DNA from: DATKCA01 sp035544675
GTDB lineage: Bacteria > Acidobacteriota > Thermoanaerobaculia > Gp7-AA8
Direction: 5' to 3'
DNA length: 64,000 bases
Assembly: GCA_035544675.1 (NCBI GenBank)
Contig: DATKCA010000026.1
Coordinates: 1-64,000 of the forward strand
In this document: positions 12,501-20,451 of the stretch, piece after piece
How the letters are laid out: each line of letters begins with the position of its first letter
Numbering within the stretch: position 1 is the stretch's first letter
Position numbers and translations under genes: made by a program
The notes under the pieces: generated by a model
What the model was told of the DNA's origin: nothing
What the model saw: the letters and a program-made list of their open reading frames with translations, nothing else
The model's database searches: none

Positions 12501-12778
12501 GGGATGACGAAGACCTGGCGCGTCCCGCTGTACTCGGCGCAGAAGGCGATGCTCGTTCCATCGGGCGAGAACTTCGGGAAGTACTCGACGCCTTCGTCGG
12601 ATGTCAGCCGCCGCGCATCTCCGCCGCGCACGTCGGCCACCCAGATGTCGCCCGCGTAGACGAAGGCCACCTTGTCGCCGTGGATGTCAGGCTGCCGGAG
12701 CAGCCGGGTGAGGTTCTCCTGCCCCGCCGCCGCCGTCGCGGCCAGCAGCGTGACCGCCACCATCAAAGCTCTTTTCAT
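9512..12778 (-). CDS. Tricorn-type S41 serine protease, secreted
   Basis: Predicted 1088-residue protein with a signal peptide (MKRALMVAVTLLAATAAAG, then QEN). About 570 residues of TolB/WD40-like propeller blades follow (repeated SPDGK/WSPDG motifs). A Pro-rich linker leads to a core domain, a PDZ-like segment (VREGDIILAVDGLSTRGVDN) and a C-terminal S41 peptidase domain. The nucleophile Ser lies in GYSASGGDALPY and the catalytic His is probably the one in GELNAGHVYV. Tricorn proteases cut oligopeptides released by larger proteases; the signal peptide places this one in the periplasm or outside. It is followed by no gene in the same direction, so it appears monocistronic. Confidence 0.93.
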   Translation of the reverse strand: MKRALMVAVTLLAATAAAGQENLTRLLRQPDIHGDKVAFVYAGDIWVADVRGGDARRLTSDEGVEYFPKFSPDGTSIAFCAEYSGTRQVFVIPTVGGTPKQLTFYNDVGNMPPRGGVDNRVLDWTPDGKHILFLPHRLPWSDRMARPYIVPVAGGMETPLAIPEAGGGMYSPDGTKLVYTPVEREFRTWKRYRGGRAQDVWIYDLTANRAEQLTDHPATDNQPVWVGNTIYFTSDREDGKLNLWSYDLATKASRKVTNHTDWDVLWPSSDRTQVVYEAGGYIWRFDPASGRSERIPIRVVGDFKNTVPHFRNVRSNIDWYSISPTGARAIFEARGDIFTAPAKHGEVRNLTQTSGIREMDPVWSPDGKWIAYLSDRSGDTYEIYVRAADDPAAAERQLTRGGKAWKFSAVWSPDSKMLAFSDKDRTLHIVDVASGSVTRVDRDEYGDITHYSWSPDNRWLAYTKLNESQFGSIFVWSVPERKSSRLTSGLTHDLEPVFDPKGRYLYFRSNRDVNLTFSALEFNYVVTDSTRVYVAVLAADGPALFLPQSDEEKAQSGAAAVPPAEPAAEDLKKDPKKDAPLVVKIDPAGFEQRVRAIPAPPGTYLNLSAVANGVLYNSGPQPRRSLKMYNIEDRKEETVLESATGYELSSNGEKLIARVGSDYVIVAAKPGQKPADGTLNLERMEMRVDPRVEWAQQFNDAWRILRDWFYDPNMHGLNWEAIRQRYGQLIPHIAHRDDLDYVLGELGGELNAGHVYVSTPSDWKVKRVENGLLGAEIVNDPSGYYRIARIYPGENWNESTRSPLTEPGVKVREGDIILAVDGLSTRGVDNFYRLLENKAGRVVTLLVNSKADRAGAREEKVRPIAKETDLRYLDWVRSRREMVDRLSGGRIGYIHLPDTGQGGNRELFKSFYPLANKEALIIDDRYNGGGFIPDRMIELLDREVLNYIVRRGAKPTSTPAYAHAGPKVMLINGYSASGGDALPYYFRKRKLGTIIGTRTWGGLIGISGNPGLMDGGGITAPAFRFLDTEGVWMVEGVGVPPDIEVVDRPELVAAGRDPSLEKGVEVLLEQLKAQPRKEIVVPPAPSGI

Positions 12779-12822
12779 GCAGTCTCCCTGTTCAATTCCC
12801 AGATGAAATCACAGATTGAGAG

Positions 12823-12870
12823 TAGGCCTTAGTCCTTAGTCCTAAGGACTAAGGCCTAAGGACTAAGGAC
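12823..12870. repeat. Heptad repeat element, AGTCCTT/AAGGACT units in inverted arms
   Basis: AGTCCTT-type heptads (12823-12842) run straight into their reverse complements (AAGGACT, AAGGCCT, AAGGACT to 12870). The stretch can fold into a hairpin of 7-bp modules. It lies in the gap between two minus-strand genes (beta-lactamase-like upstream, tricorn downstream). The same unit recurs at 19595 and 40407. Confidence 0.85.
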
Positions 12871-12875
12871 TACCC

Positions 12876-12909
12876 GAGGCGCGGGTGAGGACACCCGCGC
12901 CTCCATTCC
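12876..12909. repeat. REP half element with CCATTCC end
   Basis: The hairpin GAGGCGCGGGTG-AGGA-CACCCGCGCCTC followed by CATTCC is the same module as the right end of the RAYT-associated composite at 9467-9500 and of the element ending at 50717. It directly abuts the heptad element on its left, so both repeat systems share one gap. Confidence 0.85.
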
Positions 12910-12934
12910 CCTGTGATCGGTGAACGGAAGCCGG

Positions 12935-14455
12935 TCAGCGTCTGGTGAAGTGCAGCCGCTCCACTCTGGCCACGCCGCCCGTCATGTCGAACGACGCTTT
13001 CAGGTCGAACCCATCCACGCGGCCGCTGCCGGCGCGCGTGAAGTGGATCAGCGTGCTGTTGCCGAGCCGGAAGGCATCGCTGTACGTCGGCTCCAGGGTG
13101 CGCTCCGGCTGCTGCGGCAACTCGACGCGCAGACGGCCCGAGTCGGTCCTGACGCGGTACGTTGCCGGCGCCTCATCGCTCGTGTAGTCGCCCACGTAGT
13201 CGCGCAGCTGTTCCGCGGAAGGAGTGAACGGCTCGACCCGGCGGTAGGCGGCTGGATCCAGCGACGCCGCACTGAGAAGCGGACCGCTCCGGCCGAAGCC
13301 TGCCCGCAGCTCTCCGTCCTGCTCGAAGACGCGGAGGACCGCGTCGGTGGTCTCGTTGCGGTAGAGACCGGGCGAGAAGCCGGCGGCCGGCACGGCCGCC
13401 ACTGCACTCGCGCGCGGCGGTTTGAGGAAGACGTCCGCGACCCGGCGCCCCAGGGTCGTTGGAGAGACCGTGCCATCGTTGCAGAGGAGCGCGACGGAAA
13501 GCTCGCGTTCCGGATACCGCGCCAGCCAGGCGCGGTATCCGCCGGTGGCGCCGCTGTGCGAGACCTCGCGCAGGCCGGCCCGACTGCTCACCGTGAGACC
13601 GTGAGCGTACTCGATCGTCTCTCCGCTCGTGAGGATCCCCTGCCGCTCCATCTTCTCCGCGAACGCCTCGTCGCGATCGAGGTGCGCGTTCCACTTCAGG
13701 AGATCGCCGGCGGTGGTCATGAGACAGCAGTTGCCGTAGATGTTCTCGCCGTGCATGTCGACGTGATATCTGCCGTCGAGTCCCGCCCTGTATGCCGTCG
13801 CCCGCCGCGGGACCACCCGCGTGTAGTCGTCGCGCCACGAGCTGTTCGACATCCCCAGGGGCTGGAAGAACAACTCGCGCGTCAGGGCCGGCAGCGACTT
13901 CCCGCTCACCCGTTCCGCGACGATCGCGGCCAGGTTGTATCCGCTGTTGCTGTACGAGTAGCGATGGCCCGGCGTGTAGTTCAGGGCGCGCTGCCGCGAC
14001 AGGATGTCCAGCACGTGAACGTGCGTGTGCGCGCGCGTGCCGCGCGGCCAGCCGCCGATGTCGGCGATCGTTCCCCAGTCGCGAAGTCCGCTGGTGTGGT
14101 TGAGCATGTGCCGCAGCGTGACCGCATCCGCCGCCTCGGGCAGCTCCGGCACGTACTTCCGGACCCGGTCATCGAGCGCCAGCTTTCCCTGCTCCTCGAG
14201 CCGGAGCAGCGCGGCCGCGGCGAACTGCTTCGACACCGAGCCGGCCTCGAAGATCGTGTCGGGCGTGAGCGGCACGCCGAGCTCGAGACTGGCCATTCCG
14301 TAGGCGCTCCTGGCCACCGTCCGCCCGCCCTCCGCCACCGCCACCGCGCAGCCGGGGCGGTTGCGGACGGCATGCGGGGCGAAGATCTGGTTGATGGCGC
14401 TGGTGTGCGCGCAGGCGGTCGCCGCCAGCGCGAAGAGGGCGATGACGAGACGCAT
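12935..14455 (-). CDS. Beta-lactamase-fold serine hydrolase, exported
   Basis: Predicted 506-residue protein. It starts MRLVIALFALAATACAHT, a signal with a likely lipoprotein Cys. The penicillin-binding/class C beta-lactamase motifs are all present: SxxK in EAGSVSKQF, YxN in SYSNSGYN and HxG in VSHSGATGG. A C-terminal lipocalin-like beta domain (DYVGDYTSDEAP onward) is common in this family. It probably cleaves D-amino-acid peptides, amides or esters; the substrate cannot be named. The start overlaps the stop of the upstream aldehyde dehydrogenase by one base (TGATG), so the two are coupled. An upstream in-frame extension to 15109 lies inside the dehydrogenase and was rejected. Confidence 0.92.
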   Translation of the reverse strand: MRLVIALFALAATACAHTSAINQIFAPHAVRNRPGCAVAVAEGGRTVARSAYGMASLELGVPLTPDTIFEAGSVSKQFAAAALLRLEEQGKLALDDRVRKYVPELPEAADAVTLRHMLNHTSGLRDWGTIADIGGWPRGTRAHTHVHVLDILSRQRALNYTPGHRYSYSNSGYNLAAIVAERVSGKSLPALTRELFFQPLGMSNSSWRDDYTRVVPRRATAYRAGLDGRYHVDMHGENIYGNCCLMTTAGDLLKWNAHLDRDEAFAEKMERQGILTSGETIEYAHGLTVSSRAGLREVSHSGATGGYRAWLARYPERELSVALLCNDGTVSPTTLGRRVADVFLKPPRASAVAAVPAAGFSPGLYRNETTDAVLRVFEQDGELRAGFGRSGPLLSAASLDPAAYRRVEPFTPSAEQLRDYVGDYTSDEAPATYRVRTDSGRLRVELPQQPERTLEPTYSDAFRLGNSTLIHFTRAGSGRVDGFDLKASFDMTGGVARVERLHFTRR

Positions 14456-15873
14456 CAGAAGTACTTCACCGTCAGTTCGATGAGCTTCTCCTTGAGGCGC
14501 GTGTACGGCGGAGTGAGGAACTCGATCGGACTGATCGGCGTGTGCTGCTCGAGAATGGCCCGCGTGTTCGAGAACGCCTGGAAGCCGGCGAAGCCGTGTC
14601 CGCGTCCGAGGCCGCTGTGGCCCGATCCGCCGAAGGGAAGGTTCAGCTGAAAGAAGTGGATCAGCGTATGGTTCACGACCGTGCCGCCGGCCGAAGTCCG
14701 GGCGATGACCTCGTTGATGAAGTCGCGGTCGCGGCTGAAGATGTAGAGGGCCAGTGGATGCTCGCGCCGGGCGATGAAGTCGAGGGCCTCGTCGGTCGTC
14801 CGGTACGTGACCATCGGCAGAATCGGCCCGAAGATCTCCTCCTGCATGAGCGCGCAGCTCTCGTCGGTCACGCGGACGACGGTGTAGTCGATCGTGCGCT
14901 CGTCGTCGCCGAATTTCCCGCCGGTGATGACCTCGCCTCCTGACGCCATGGCGGAGTCGAAGAGCCTGCGCAGGCGGCGCCCGTGGCGCTCGTTGACGAT
15001 GATGCTGCGCGACCCCTCGCCGGCGAGCCTGGCGATCGCATCGCGCAGCTTCGGCACGAACTCCTCGCGGATCGCTTCGTCGACGAGCATGTAGTCCGGC
15101 GCGATGCACGTCTGACCGGAGTTGACATGCTTGCCCCAGGCGATGCGCCGCGCCGCCACGTCCAGGTTCGCGGTCTTGTCCACCAGCAGCGGCGACTTCC
15201 CGCCCAGCTCCAGCGTGACCGAGGCCAGATGCTCTGCCGCGGCCTTCATCACCAGCTTGCCGACGCCGGGGCTGCCCGTGAAGAAAATGTGGTCGAACCG
15301 CTCCCGCAGCAGCGCCTCGGACACTTCCACGCCGCCTTCGACGACGGCGACTTCACTCTCGTCGAACACCTCCGCGAGCAGGCCCTTCATGCACGCGCTC
15401 GACGCCGGCGTCATCTCCGACGGCTTGAGGATGACGCAGTTGCCTGCCGCGACCGCCGACGCCAGAGGCGCCAGGCTCAGATTGAACGGGAAGTTCCAGG
15501 GCGACAGGATCAGCACGACGCCCTTCGGTTGATACAGAACCCGCGACGAGGTGCCGAGCAGAGCCAGGCGGCCGCCTACTCTGTGGGGACGCATCCAGCG
15601 CCGGAGGTGCCTCGCGGCATGCCGCGTCTCGCTGACCACCGCGTACACCTCCGAGAGGTCGACCTCGGCGGGAGGCTTGCGGAAGTCGTCCCACATCGCG
15701 CGCTTGATCTCTTCGCGCCGGTGCATGACCACACGCTCGAACTGCCGGAGCTTCCTGATGCGCTCGGCCGCCGATCGCGCGCCGACGCGTGGCGCGTTCT
15801 CGCGCTGCAGTTTGATGATGCGCTTCAGCTCTGTCGAATCGGCGGCGGGAGCTTCGACGGGAACGCTGGCCAC
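14455..15873 (-). CDS. Aldehyde dehydrogenase (class 3-like)
   Basis: Predicted 472-residue NAD(P)-dependent aldehyde dehydrogenase. The catalytic Cys is in NSGQTCIAPDYM and the general-base Glu in VTLELGGKSP. The cofactor-site FFTGSPGVGK and PWNFPFNLSL motifs are present, as is NLPFGGSGHSGLG near the C-terminus. The length and the ending FLTPPYTRLKEKLIE fit the class 3 or fatty-aldehyde group. No transmembrane tail is visible. Its stop is shared with the start of the serine hydrolase; any metabolic link is unknown. Confidence 0.95.
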   Translation of the reverse strand: MASVPVEAPAADSTELKRIIKLQRENAPRVGARSAAERIRKLRQFERVVMHRREEIKRAMWDDFRKPPAEVDLSEVYAVVSETRHAARHLRRWMRPHRVGGRLALLGTSSRVLYQPKGVVLILSPWNFPFNLSLAPLASAVAAGNCVILKPSEMTPASSACMKGLLAEVFDESEVAVVEGGVEVSEALLRERFDHIFFTGSPGVGKLVMKAAAEHLASVTLELGGKSPLLVDKTANLDVAARRIAWGKHVNSGQTCIAPDYMLVDEAIREEFVPKLRDAIARLAGEGSRSIIVNERHGRRLRRLFDSAMASGGEVITGGKFGDDERTIDYTVVRVTDESCALMQEEIFGPILPMVTYRTTDEALDFIARREHPLALYIFSRDRDFINEVIARTSAGGTVVNHTLIHFFQLNLPFGGSGHSGLGRGHGFAGFQAFSNTRAILEQHTPISPIEFLTPPYTRLKEKLIELTVKYF

Positions 15874-15895
15874 GGGCGGATTCTACTCCCGGTGC

Positions 15896-15920
15896 GGGGC
15901 TGGGGGCTCGGGGCTCAGGG
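15896..15920. repeat. Short heptad repeat, GGGGCTS units
   Basis: Three to four degenerate GGGGCTG/GGGGCTC/GGGGCTCA units occupy the 41-nt gap between two minus-strand genes and run into the stop codon of the upstream one. No inverted partner arm is evident here. Confidence 0.65.
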
Positions 15921-16628
15921 AAACACAACCTCTTCCACGTCGCCGATCGGAACGAAGACCAGCAGATACGTCACGTGATCGGTCGCGATCAGCTCGATCT
16001 TCCGCCCCAGGCAGGTGTCGAGGAAGTAGGCGCGCACGGTTCTGCCGTCGATGAGATCGAGCTCCAATCCGGCCGGCGTGCCGCTCGGGCAGCAGACCGG
16101 ATCGATCGAGGAGAAACTCGGTCCGCGGATCCGGCGGAGATCATCGCGGTCCAGCGTGAATGCGGGCCCGCCCTGCTCGCACATCTCGGCCTTCCTGTCG
16201 CGGCGGTATCCGAGGAAGAATTCGGCGTAGCCGAACTCGAAGGTCTCCTCGTCGACCTCGAAGACCGTGCCTGCGCGGGTCGTGATCCTGACGGTCGGAC
16301 GCGACTCCAGGCGGAACGCCATCGTGGTGTCGTTCTGAATCGTGATGGTCTGGATCAGCGGCTTGTATCCGCTTCGCGAGAACGTGAGCTCGACGGGCTG
16401 GCCCACGGGCAGGCTCATGCTGAAGTTCCCGGCCCGGTCCGAGCGCGCGAACACGCCCGGACCGGCCACTTCGACCGACAGCACGGGCTTGTTCGTGACG
16501 AGGTCGGCGACGCTGGCGGTCAGCGTCGCCTCCCCGATCGCGTGAATGACCGCACGCCGCTTCTGACCGGCGTACGAGTCTGAGGAGATAAGGAATGCGA
16601 TGACCAGAACCGGAACGAGTCGGCGCAT
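15915..16628 (-). CDS. Exported protein with carboxypeptidase-regulatory-like domain
   Basis: Predicted 237-residue protein with a signal peptide (MRRLVPVLVIAFLISSDSYA). Residues about 35-110 look like a carboxypeptidase regulatory-like beta-sandwich: SVADLVTNKPVLSVEV, then RSDRAGNFSMSLPVG, then FSRSGYKPLIQTITIQND. The C-terminal 110 residues are not recognised; they contain a GPSFSSIDPVCCPSGTP stretch with adjacent cysteines. The start at 16628 is chosen because it begins the signal peptide. It is divergent from the alpha/beta hydrolase starting at 16711. Function unknown. Confidence 0.75.
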   Translation of the reverse strand: MRRLVPVLVIAFLISSDSYAGQKRRAVIHAIGEATLTASVADLVTNKPVLSVEVAGPGVFARSDRAGNFSMSLPVGQPVELTFSRSGYKPLIQTITIQNDTTMAFRLESRPTVRITTRAGTVFEVDEETFEFGYAEFFLGYRRDRKAEMCEQGGPAFTLDRDDLRRIRGPSFSSIDPVCCPSGTPAGLELDLIDGRTVRAYFLDTCLGRKIELIATDHVTYLLVFVPIGDVEEVVFP

Positions 16629-16710
16629 CGACCCTGATACGGAGCCGGCGGGCGAACCGTTGGGGCGCGCCGGCTGCAACTGGACCCTCCTGCCGCGCGT
16701 AATCCGTCCC

Positions 16711-17688
16711 ATGCACAGATTCTCCATCGCCACACTGGCATTTCTGCTGACCGCCTCCACCGCAGAGGCCGCTCCGGAAGAGGACGTCCGGTACCAGAGC
16801 GACGTTTCGCTGGCCGCCGCGCTGCTGCTGCCCGAGAGGACCGGGCCGTCGCCGGCGGCGGTGATCGTCCAGGGCTCGGGATCGTCCGATCGAACCAACG
16901 CGTGGGCCCGGTCGATCGCGGACCTCTTCGTGGCCCGCGGCGTTGCCGTTCTGCTCACCGACAAGCGCGGAAGCGGCCAGTCGGGCGGCGACTGGAAGGT
17001 AGCCGGCTTCGACGAGCTGGCAAAGGACGCCGCGGCGGGAGTGGACTACCTGAAGTCGCGCAAGGAAGTCGACTCCAGGCGGATCGGCCTCATCGGCCTC
17101 AGCCAGGGTGGATGGATCGTTCCGATGGCAGCGGTGCGAAGGCCGGACGTCGCGTTCGTGGTCAACCTTTCCGGCGCGACGGTGAGCTTCGCCGAGCAGT
17201 CATTTCTCGAGATGAGGAACACGGCACGGCAGGCCGGTCTGTCTGCCGATGGCGTGAACCAGATCATCGAGCTCAACAAGGCGGCCGGCCGCTACATCCT
17301 CGGCGGATCGTGGGACGACTATGCGGCGATGCGGGCGGCGGCGATGAAGGGCGCCGCGAAGCCGGTCGCAGCCGGCTTTCCCGACTCAAAGGCGGCTCCG
17401 GCCTGGACGTTTCTCAGGAAGGTTGGAGCTCATGACCCGACTGCGTACTGGTCGATGGTCGAGCAACCGGTCTTCATCGGCCTGGGCGAGCGCGACGAAG
17501 AGGACAACGTTCCCGTCGGCGAGAGCGTGCGAAGAGTCGAACACGCGTTCGGCGCGACCGGCAAGAAGAATTACGATGTCGTCGTGGCTCCCGGCGCCGG
17601 TCACGCACTCTGGAACGAAAAGCGCGAATTCGCGCCGCTTCTGATCGAGAGACTCGACGCCTGGCTGAAGCAGTACGTAAAAAACTAG
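16711..17688 (+). CDS. Alpha/beta hydrolase, exported
   Basis: Predicted 325-residue protein with a signal peptide (MHRFSIATLAFLLTASTAEA). The nucleophile elbow is GLSQGGW, an oxyanion-type segment is QGSGSSDR, and the catalytic His is in GAGHALW; the acid is probably in GLGERDEEDN. This matches the dienelactone hydrolase/prolyl-oligopeptidase-like secreted hydrolases abundant in Acidobacteria. Earlier in-frame ATGs (from 16600) lack a signal sequence and overlap the divergent gene. The stop is directly followed by a 16-bp palindrome. Confidence 0.88.
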   Translation: MHRFSIATLAFLLTASTAEAAPEEDVRYQSDVSLAAALLLPERTGPSPAAVIVQGSGSSDRTNAWARSIADLFVARGVAVLLTDKRGSGQSGGDWKVAGFDELAKDAAAGVDYLKSRKEVDSRRIGLIGLSQGGWIVPMAAVRRPDVAFVVNLSGATVSFAEQSFLEMRNTARQAGLSADGVNQIIELNKAAGRYILGGSWDDYAAMRAAAMKGAAKPVAAGFPDSKAAPAWTFLRKVGAHDPTAYWSMVEQPVFIGLGERDEEDNVPVGESVRRVEHAFGATGKKNYDVVVAPGAGHALWNEKREFAPLLIERLDAWLKQYVKN

Positions 17689-17704
17689 CGGCAACCGGTT
17701 GCCG
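17689..17704. repeat. 16-bp palindrome CGGCAACC/GGTTGCCG
   Basis: A perfect palindrome immediately follows the hydrolase stop codon. It consists of one GGCAACC heptad and its complement GGTTGCC, the same units that build the large hairpin at 62513-62590. It may act as a weak terminator, though no U-run follows (TTATAC). Confidence 0.7.
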
Positions 17705-17730
17705 TTATACTCCCGCCTCCGGAGGTGCTA

Positions 17731-19605
17731 ATGCGCTCCTGCCTTAGCCTTGTAGCCGCCGCGCTTCTCTTCTCAGCATGCGCAACCACGATGCCGCCCT
17801 CTCCCACTGAGCCCGCGATGACGCAGACCGAAGCGACACCGCCCCCACCTCCGGCCGGACCGACTTCGGAAGAGGCGATGCGCTTCGTGACGGAAGCGGA
17901 GCAGCGGCTGGCATCGATCAACGTCGACGCCGCGCGGGCGGCGTGGGTGGCGGCGAACTTCATCACCGAAGACACGCAGCTCATTTCAGCCAGAGAGAAC
18001 GAGCGCTTCATCAACGCCGGCGTCGAGCTGGCCAAGGAAGCGGCCCGCTACGACGATCTGCAGCTGCCGGCCGACACGCGCCGGAAGCTCGCTCTGATCA
18101 AGCTCAAGCTGACCACGCCCGGCCCGGCCGAGCCCGCGCTCACGCAGGAGCTGGCCCGCATCGCCGCGGAGATGGAGGCGACGTACGGCTCGGGCCGGTA
18201 CTGCCCGCCCGGAAAAAGCGGGGACGACTGCCTCGACGTCAACGAGGTCTCCAAGGTCATGCGCGAGAGCCGCGATCCCAATCGGCTGCTCGAGGTCTGG
18301 CGCGGATGGCACACGATCTCGCCGCCCATGCGCGAGAAGTACACGCGCTTCGTCGAGCTGCAGAACCAGGGCGCCCGTGAGCTCGGCTATGGCGACACCG
18401 GCGCGATGTGGCGCTCCAAGTACGACATGCCGCCCGACGCCTTCGCCACCGAGATCGACAGGCTGTGGGGACAGGTCAAGCCTCTCTACGACTCCCTGCA
18501 CTGCTTCGTGCGCTGGAACCTCAACAGGAAGTACGGAAACAGAGTCGTCCCGCTCGACCAGCCCATCCCGGCCCATCTCCTCGGCAACATCTGGGCTCAG
18601 GAGTGGAGCAATGTCTATGACCTCGTCGCTCCGAAGACCGGCGGACGCGGCTACGACCTGACCAGGATCCTGGAAGCCCGCAAGGACATCGACGAGGTGG
18701 GCATGGTGAAGATCGCCGAGCGATTCTTCACCTCCCTCGGCTTCGATCCGCTGCCGGCCACGTTCTGGGAGCGCTCGCTGTTCAAGCAGCCTCGCGACCG
18801 CGACGTGGTCTGCCACGCCAGCGCCTGGGACGTGGACGACGTGGACGACCTCCGCATCAAGATGTGCATCCAGAAGACGGAAGAGGACCTGACCACGATC
18901 CATCACGAGCTCGGTCACAACTTCTACCAGCGCGCCTACAACCGGCAGCCCTTCCTCTACAAGGACAGCGCGAACGACGGCTTCCACGAAGCGATCGGCG
19001 ATACGATCGCCTTGTCGGTCACGCCGGGCTATCTCAAGCAGATCGGCCTCATCAAGGAAGAGCCGCCCGCCTCAGCCGACATCCCCCTGCTCCTGGCCGA
19101 TGCCATGGACAAGATTGCGTTCCTCCCCTTCGGCGTGCTGATGGACAAGTGGCGGTGGCGCGTCTTCTCCGGCGACCTCAGCCCCGCCGACTACAACAAA
19201 GGATGGTGGGAGCTCCGGACGCAGTACCAGGGGATCGCGCCGGCCGGAGCGCGTGGCGAAGAGTCCTTCGATCCGGGCGCGAAGTACCACATCCCGGCCA
19301 ACGTGCCCTATGCGCGCTACTTCCTCGCGCGCATCCTTCAGTTCCAGTTCCATCGCTCGCTTTGCCAGACGTCCGGCTACAGCGGCCCGCTGAACCGCTG
19401 CTCGATCTACGGGAACAAGGAGGCGGGAACGCGTCTGGCGAAATTGCTGGAGATGGGCTCGAGCCGGCCCTGGCCGGAGGCGCTGGAAGTGGCAACCGGA
19501 CAACGCCAGATGGACGCCACCGCGATCATCGATTACTTCCGCCCGCTGAAAACCTGGCTCGACGACCAGAATCAGGGCCGGACTTGCGGGTGGTCTAGTC
19601 CTTAG
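17731..19605 (+). CDS. M2-family peptidyl-dipeptidase (ACE-like), lipoprotein
   Basis: Predicted 624-residue zinc metallopeptidase. The ATG at 17731 follows a GGAGG Shine-Dalgarno by five bases; an upstream in-frame GTG lies inside that site. The N-terminus RSCLSLVAAALLFSAC is a lipoprotein signal. The zinc site HHELGHNFYQRAY contains HExxH, and the downstream Glu ligand is probably in NDGFHEAIGDT. The overall length and motifs such as MWRSKYDMPPD and ILQFQFHRSLC match the angiotensin-converting enzyme family, which removes C-terminal dipeptides. The stop codon TAG lies inside a 17-bp palindrome. Confidence 0.95.
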   Translation: MRSCLSLVAAALLFSACATTMPPSPTEPAMTQTEATPPPPPAGPTSEEAMRFVTEAEQRLASINVDAARAAWVAANFITEDTQLISARENERFINAGVELAKEAARYDDLQLPADTRRKLALIKLKLTTPGPAEPALTQELARIAAEMEATYGSGRYCPPGKSGDDCLDVNEVSKVMRESRDPNRLLEVWRGWHTISPPMREKYTRFVELQNQGARELGYGDTGAMWRSKYDMPPDAFATEIDRLWGQVKPLYDSLHCFVRWNLNRKYGNRVVPLDQPIPAHLLGNIWAQEWSNVYDLVAPKTGGRGYDLTRILEARKDIDEVGMVKIAERFFTSLGFDPLPATFWERSLFKQPRDRDVVCHASAWDVDDVDDLRIKMCIQKTEEDLTTIHHELGHNFYQRAYNRQPFLYKDSANDGFHEAIGDTIALSVTPGYLKQIGLIKEEPPASADIPLLLADAMDKIAFLPFGVLMDKWRWRVFSGDLSPADYNKGWWELRTQYQGIAPAGARGEESFDPGAKYHIPANVPYARYFLARILQFQFHRSLCQTSGYSGPLNRCSIYGNKEAGTRLAKLLEMGSSRPWPEALEVATGQRQMDATAIIDYFRPLKTWLDDQNQGRTCGWSSP

Positions 19606-19611
19606 GACTAG
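19595..19611. repeat. Mini palindrome CTAGTCC-TTA-GGACTAG at a gene end
   Basis: Perfect 7-bp arms around TTA, made of the AGTCCTT unit seen at 12823 and 40407. It supplies the stop codon of the M2 peptidase gene and ends at the base before the ATG of the methyltransferase gene, so it fills the whole six-base gap. Confidence 0.75.
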
Positions 19612-20451
19612 ATGTACTGGAACTCGGTCGAGCACCACATCGGCGCGGAGCACGTCGACAACTTCTGGATGAGCCATCCGCTCATCCGGGAGGAGATCAA
19701 CCGGCGCGTCAGCGGGCGCGCCGACTGGTGGCCGACCACCTGGTTCCGCCATCGGTTCGCAGGCCGGTTCCCGTTCGGGCGCGCGCTCACCATCGGCTGC
19801 GGCACAGGGAACCTCGAGCGCGACATCGTCGGGCAGGGCATCTGCAGCGCTGTCGAGGCCATCGACGTGGTCGAAGGTCCGCTGCGATACGCCGAGCAGC
19901 AGGCGGCGGCGGAAGGGCTGGCCGGCTCGATCCGCTACGAGATCGCCGACGCGCGCGAGTATCTGCGATCGCGCCCGCGGCAGTACGACGCGATTCTCTT
20001 CCATGCGTCGCTGCATCACTTCGATCGCGTCGACGAGTTGATGGGACTCGTGGCCGCGGCGCTGAAGCCGGACGGCATCCTCTACATCGACGAGTTCGTC
20101 GGCCCGTCGATGCACCAGTGGAACGTCTTCCGGCTGTTTCCAGTGAACCTCGCCTACTATCTCCTGCCCCGCGGATCACGCCGTCCGTGGCTGGTGCGCA
20201 CGCCGGTCAACCGCGAGGATCCGACCGAGGCGGTGGCGGCGGCGGAGATTCTGCCGGCCGTCTACAGGAATTTTCGCGTGCTGGAGCGGCGCGACTACGG
20301 CGGCAACCTGCTCTCGATCATCTACGCGAACCTGGCCAGGTCCTCGCGCCTCGACGACGCCGTGCGGCGGCTGATCCGCTTCGAGAACGCGCTGTTGCGC
20401 ACCGGGGTGAGGCCGTTTCACACGGTGATCGTGGGTCAACCCAGGTCGTGA
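19612..20451 (+). CDS. Class I SAM-dependent methyltransferase
   Basis: Predicted 279-residue protein with a Rossmann methyltransferase core. Motif I is ALTIGCGTGNLERD, the acidic loop AIDVVEG follows at the end of strand 2, and motif IV/V reads YDAILFHASLHHFDR. The C-terminal part has SMHQWNVFR and a hydrophobic LFPVNLAYYLLP stretch that could cover a lipophilic substrate. The closest general match is the ubiquinone/menaquinone-type methyltransferase_11 group; the substrate is unknown. It begins one base after the mini palindrome and may be cotranscribed with the peptidase. Confidence 0.85.
   Translation: MYWNSVEHHIGAEHVDNFWMSHPLIREEINRRVSGRADWWPTTWFRHRFAGRFPFGRALTIGCGTGNLERDIVGQGICSAVEAIDVVEGPLRYAEQQAAAEGLAGSIRYEIADAREYLRSRPRQYDAILFHASLHHFDRVDELMGLVAAALKPDGILYIDEFVGPSMHQWNVFRLFPVNLAYYLLPRGSRRPWLVRTPVNREDPTEAVAAAEILPAVYRNFRVLERRDYGGNLLSIIYANLARSSRLDDAVRRLIRFENALLRTGVRPFHTVIVGQPRS

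Noticed and set aside
10517..12832. 771-codon plus-strand frame opposite the tricorn gene
   Set aside because: Shadow of the tricorn protease gene; no domain and atypical composition.
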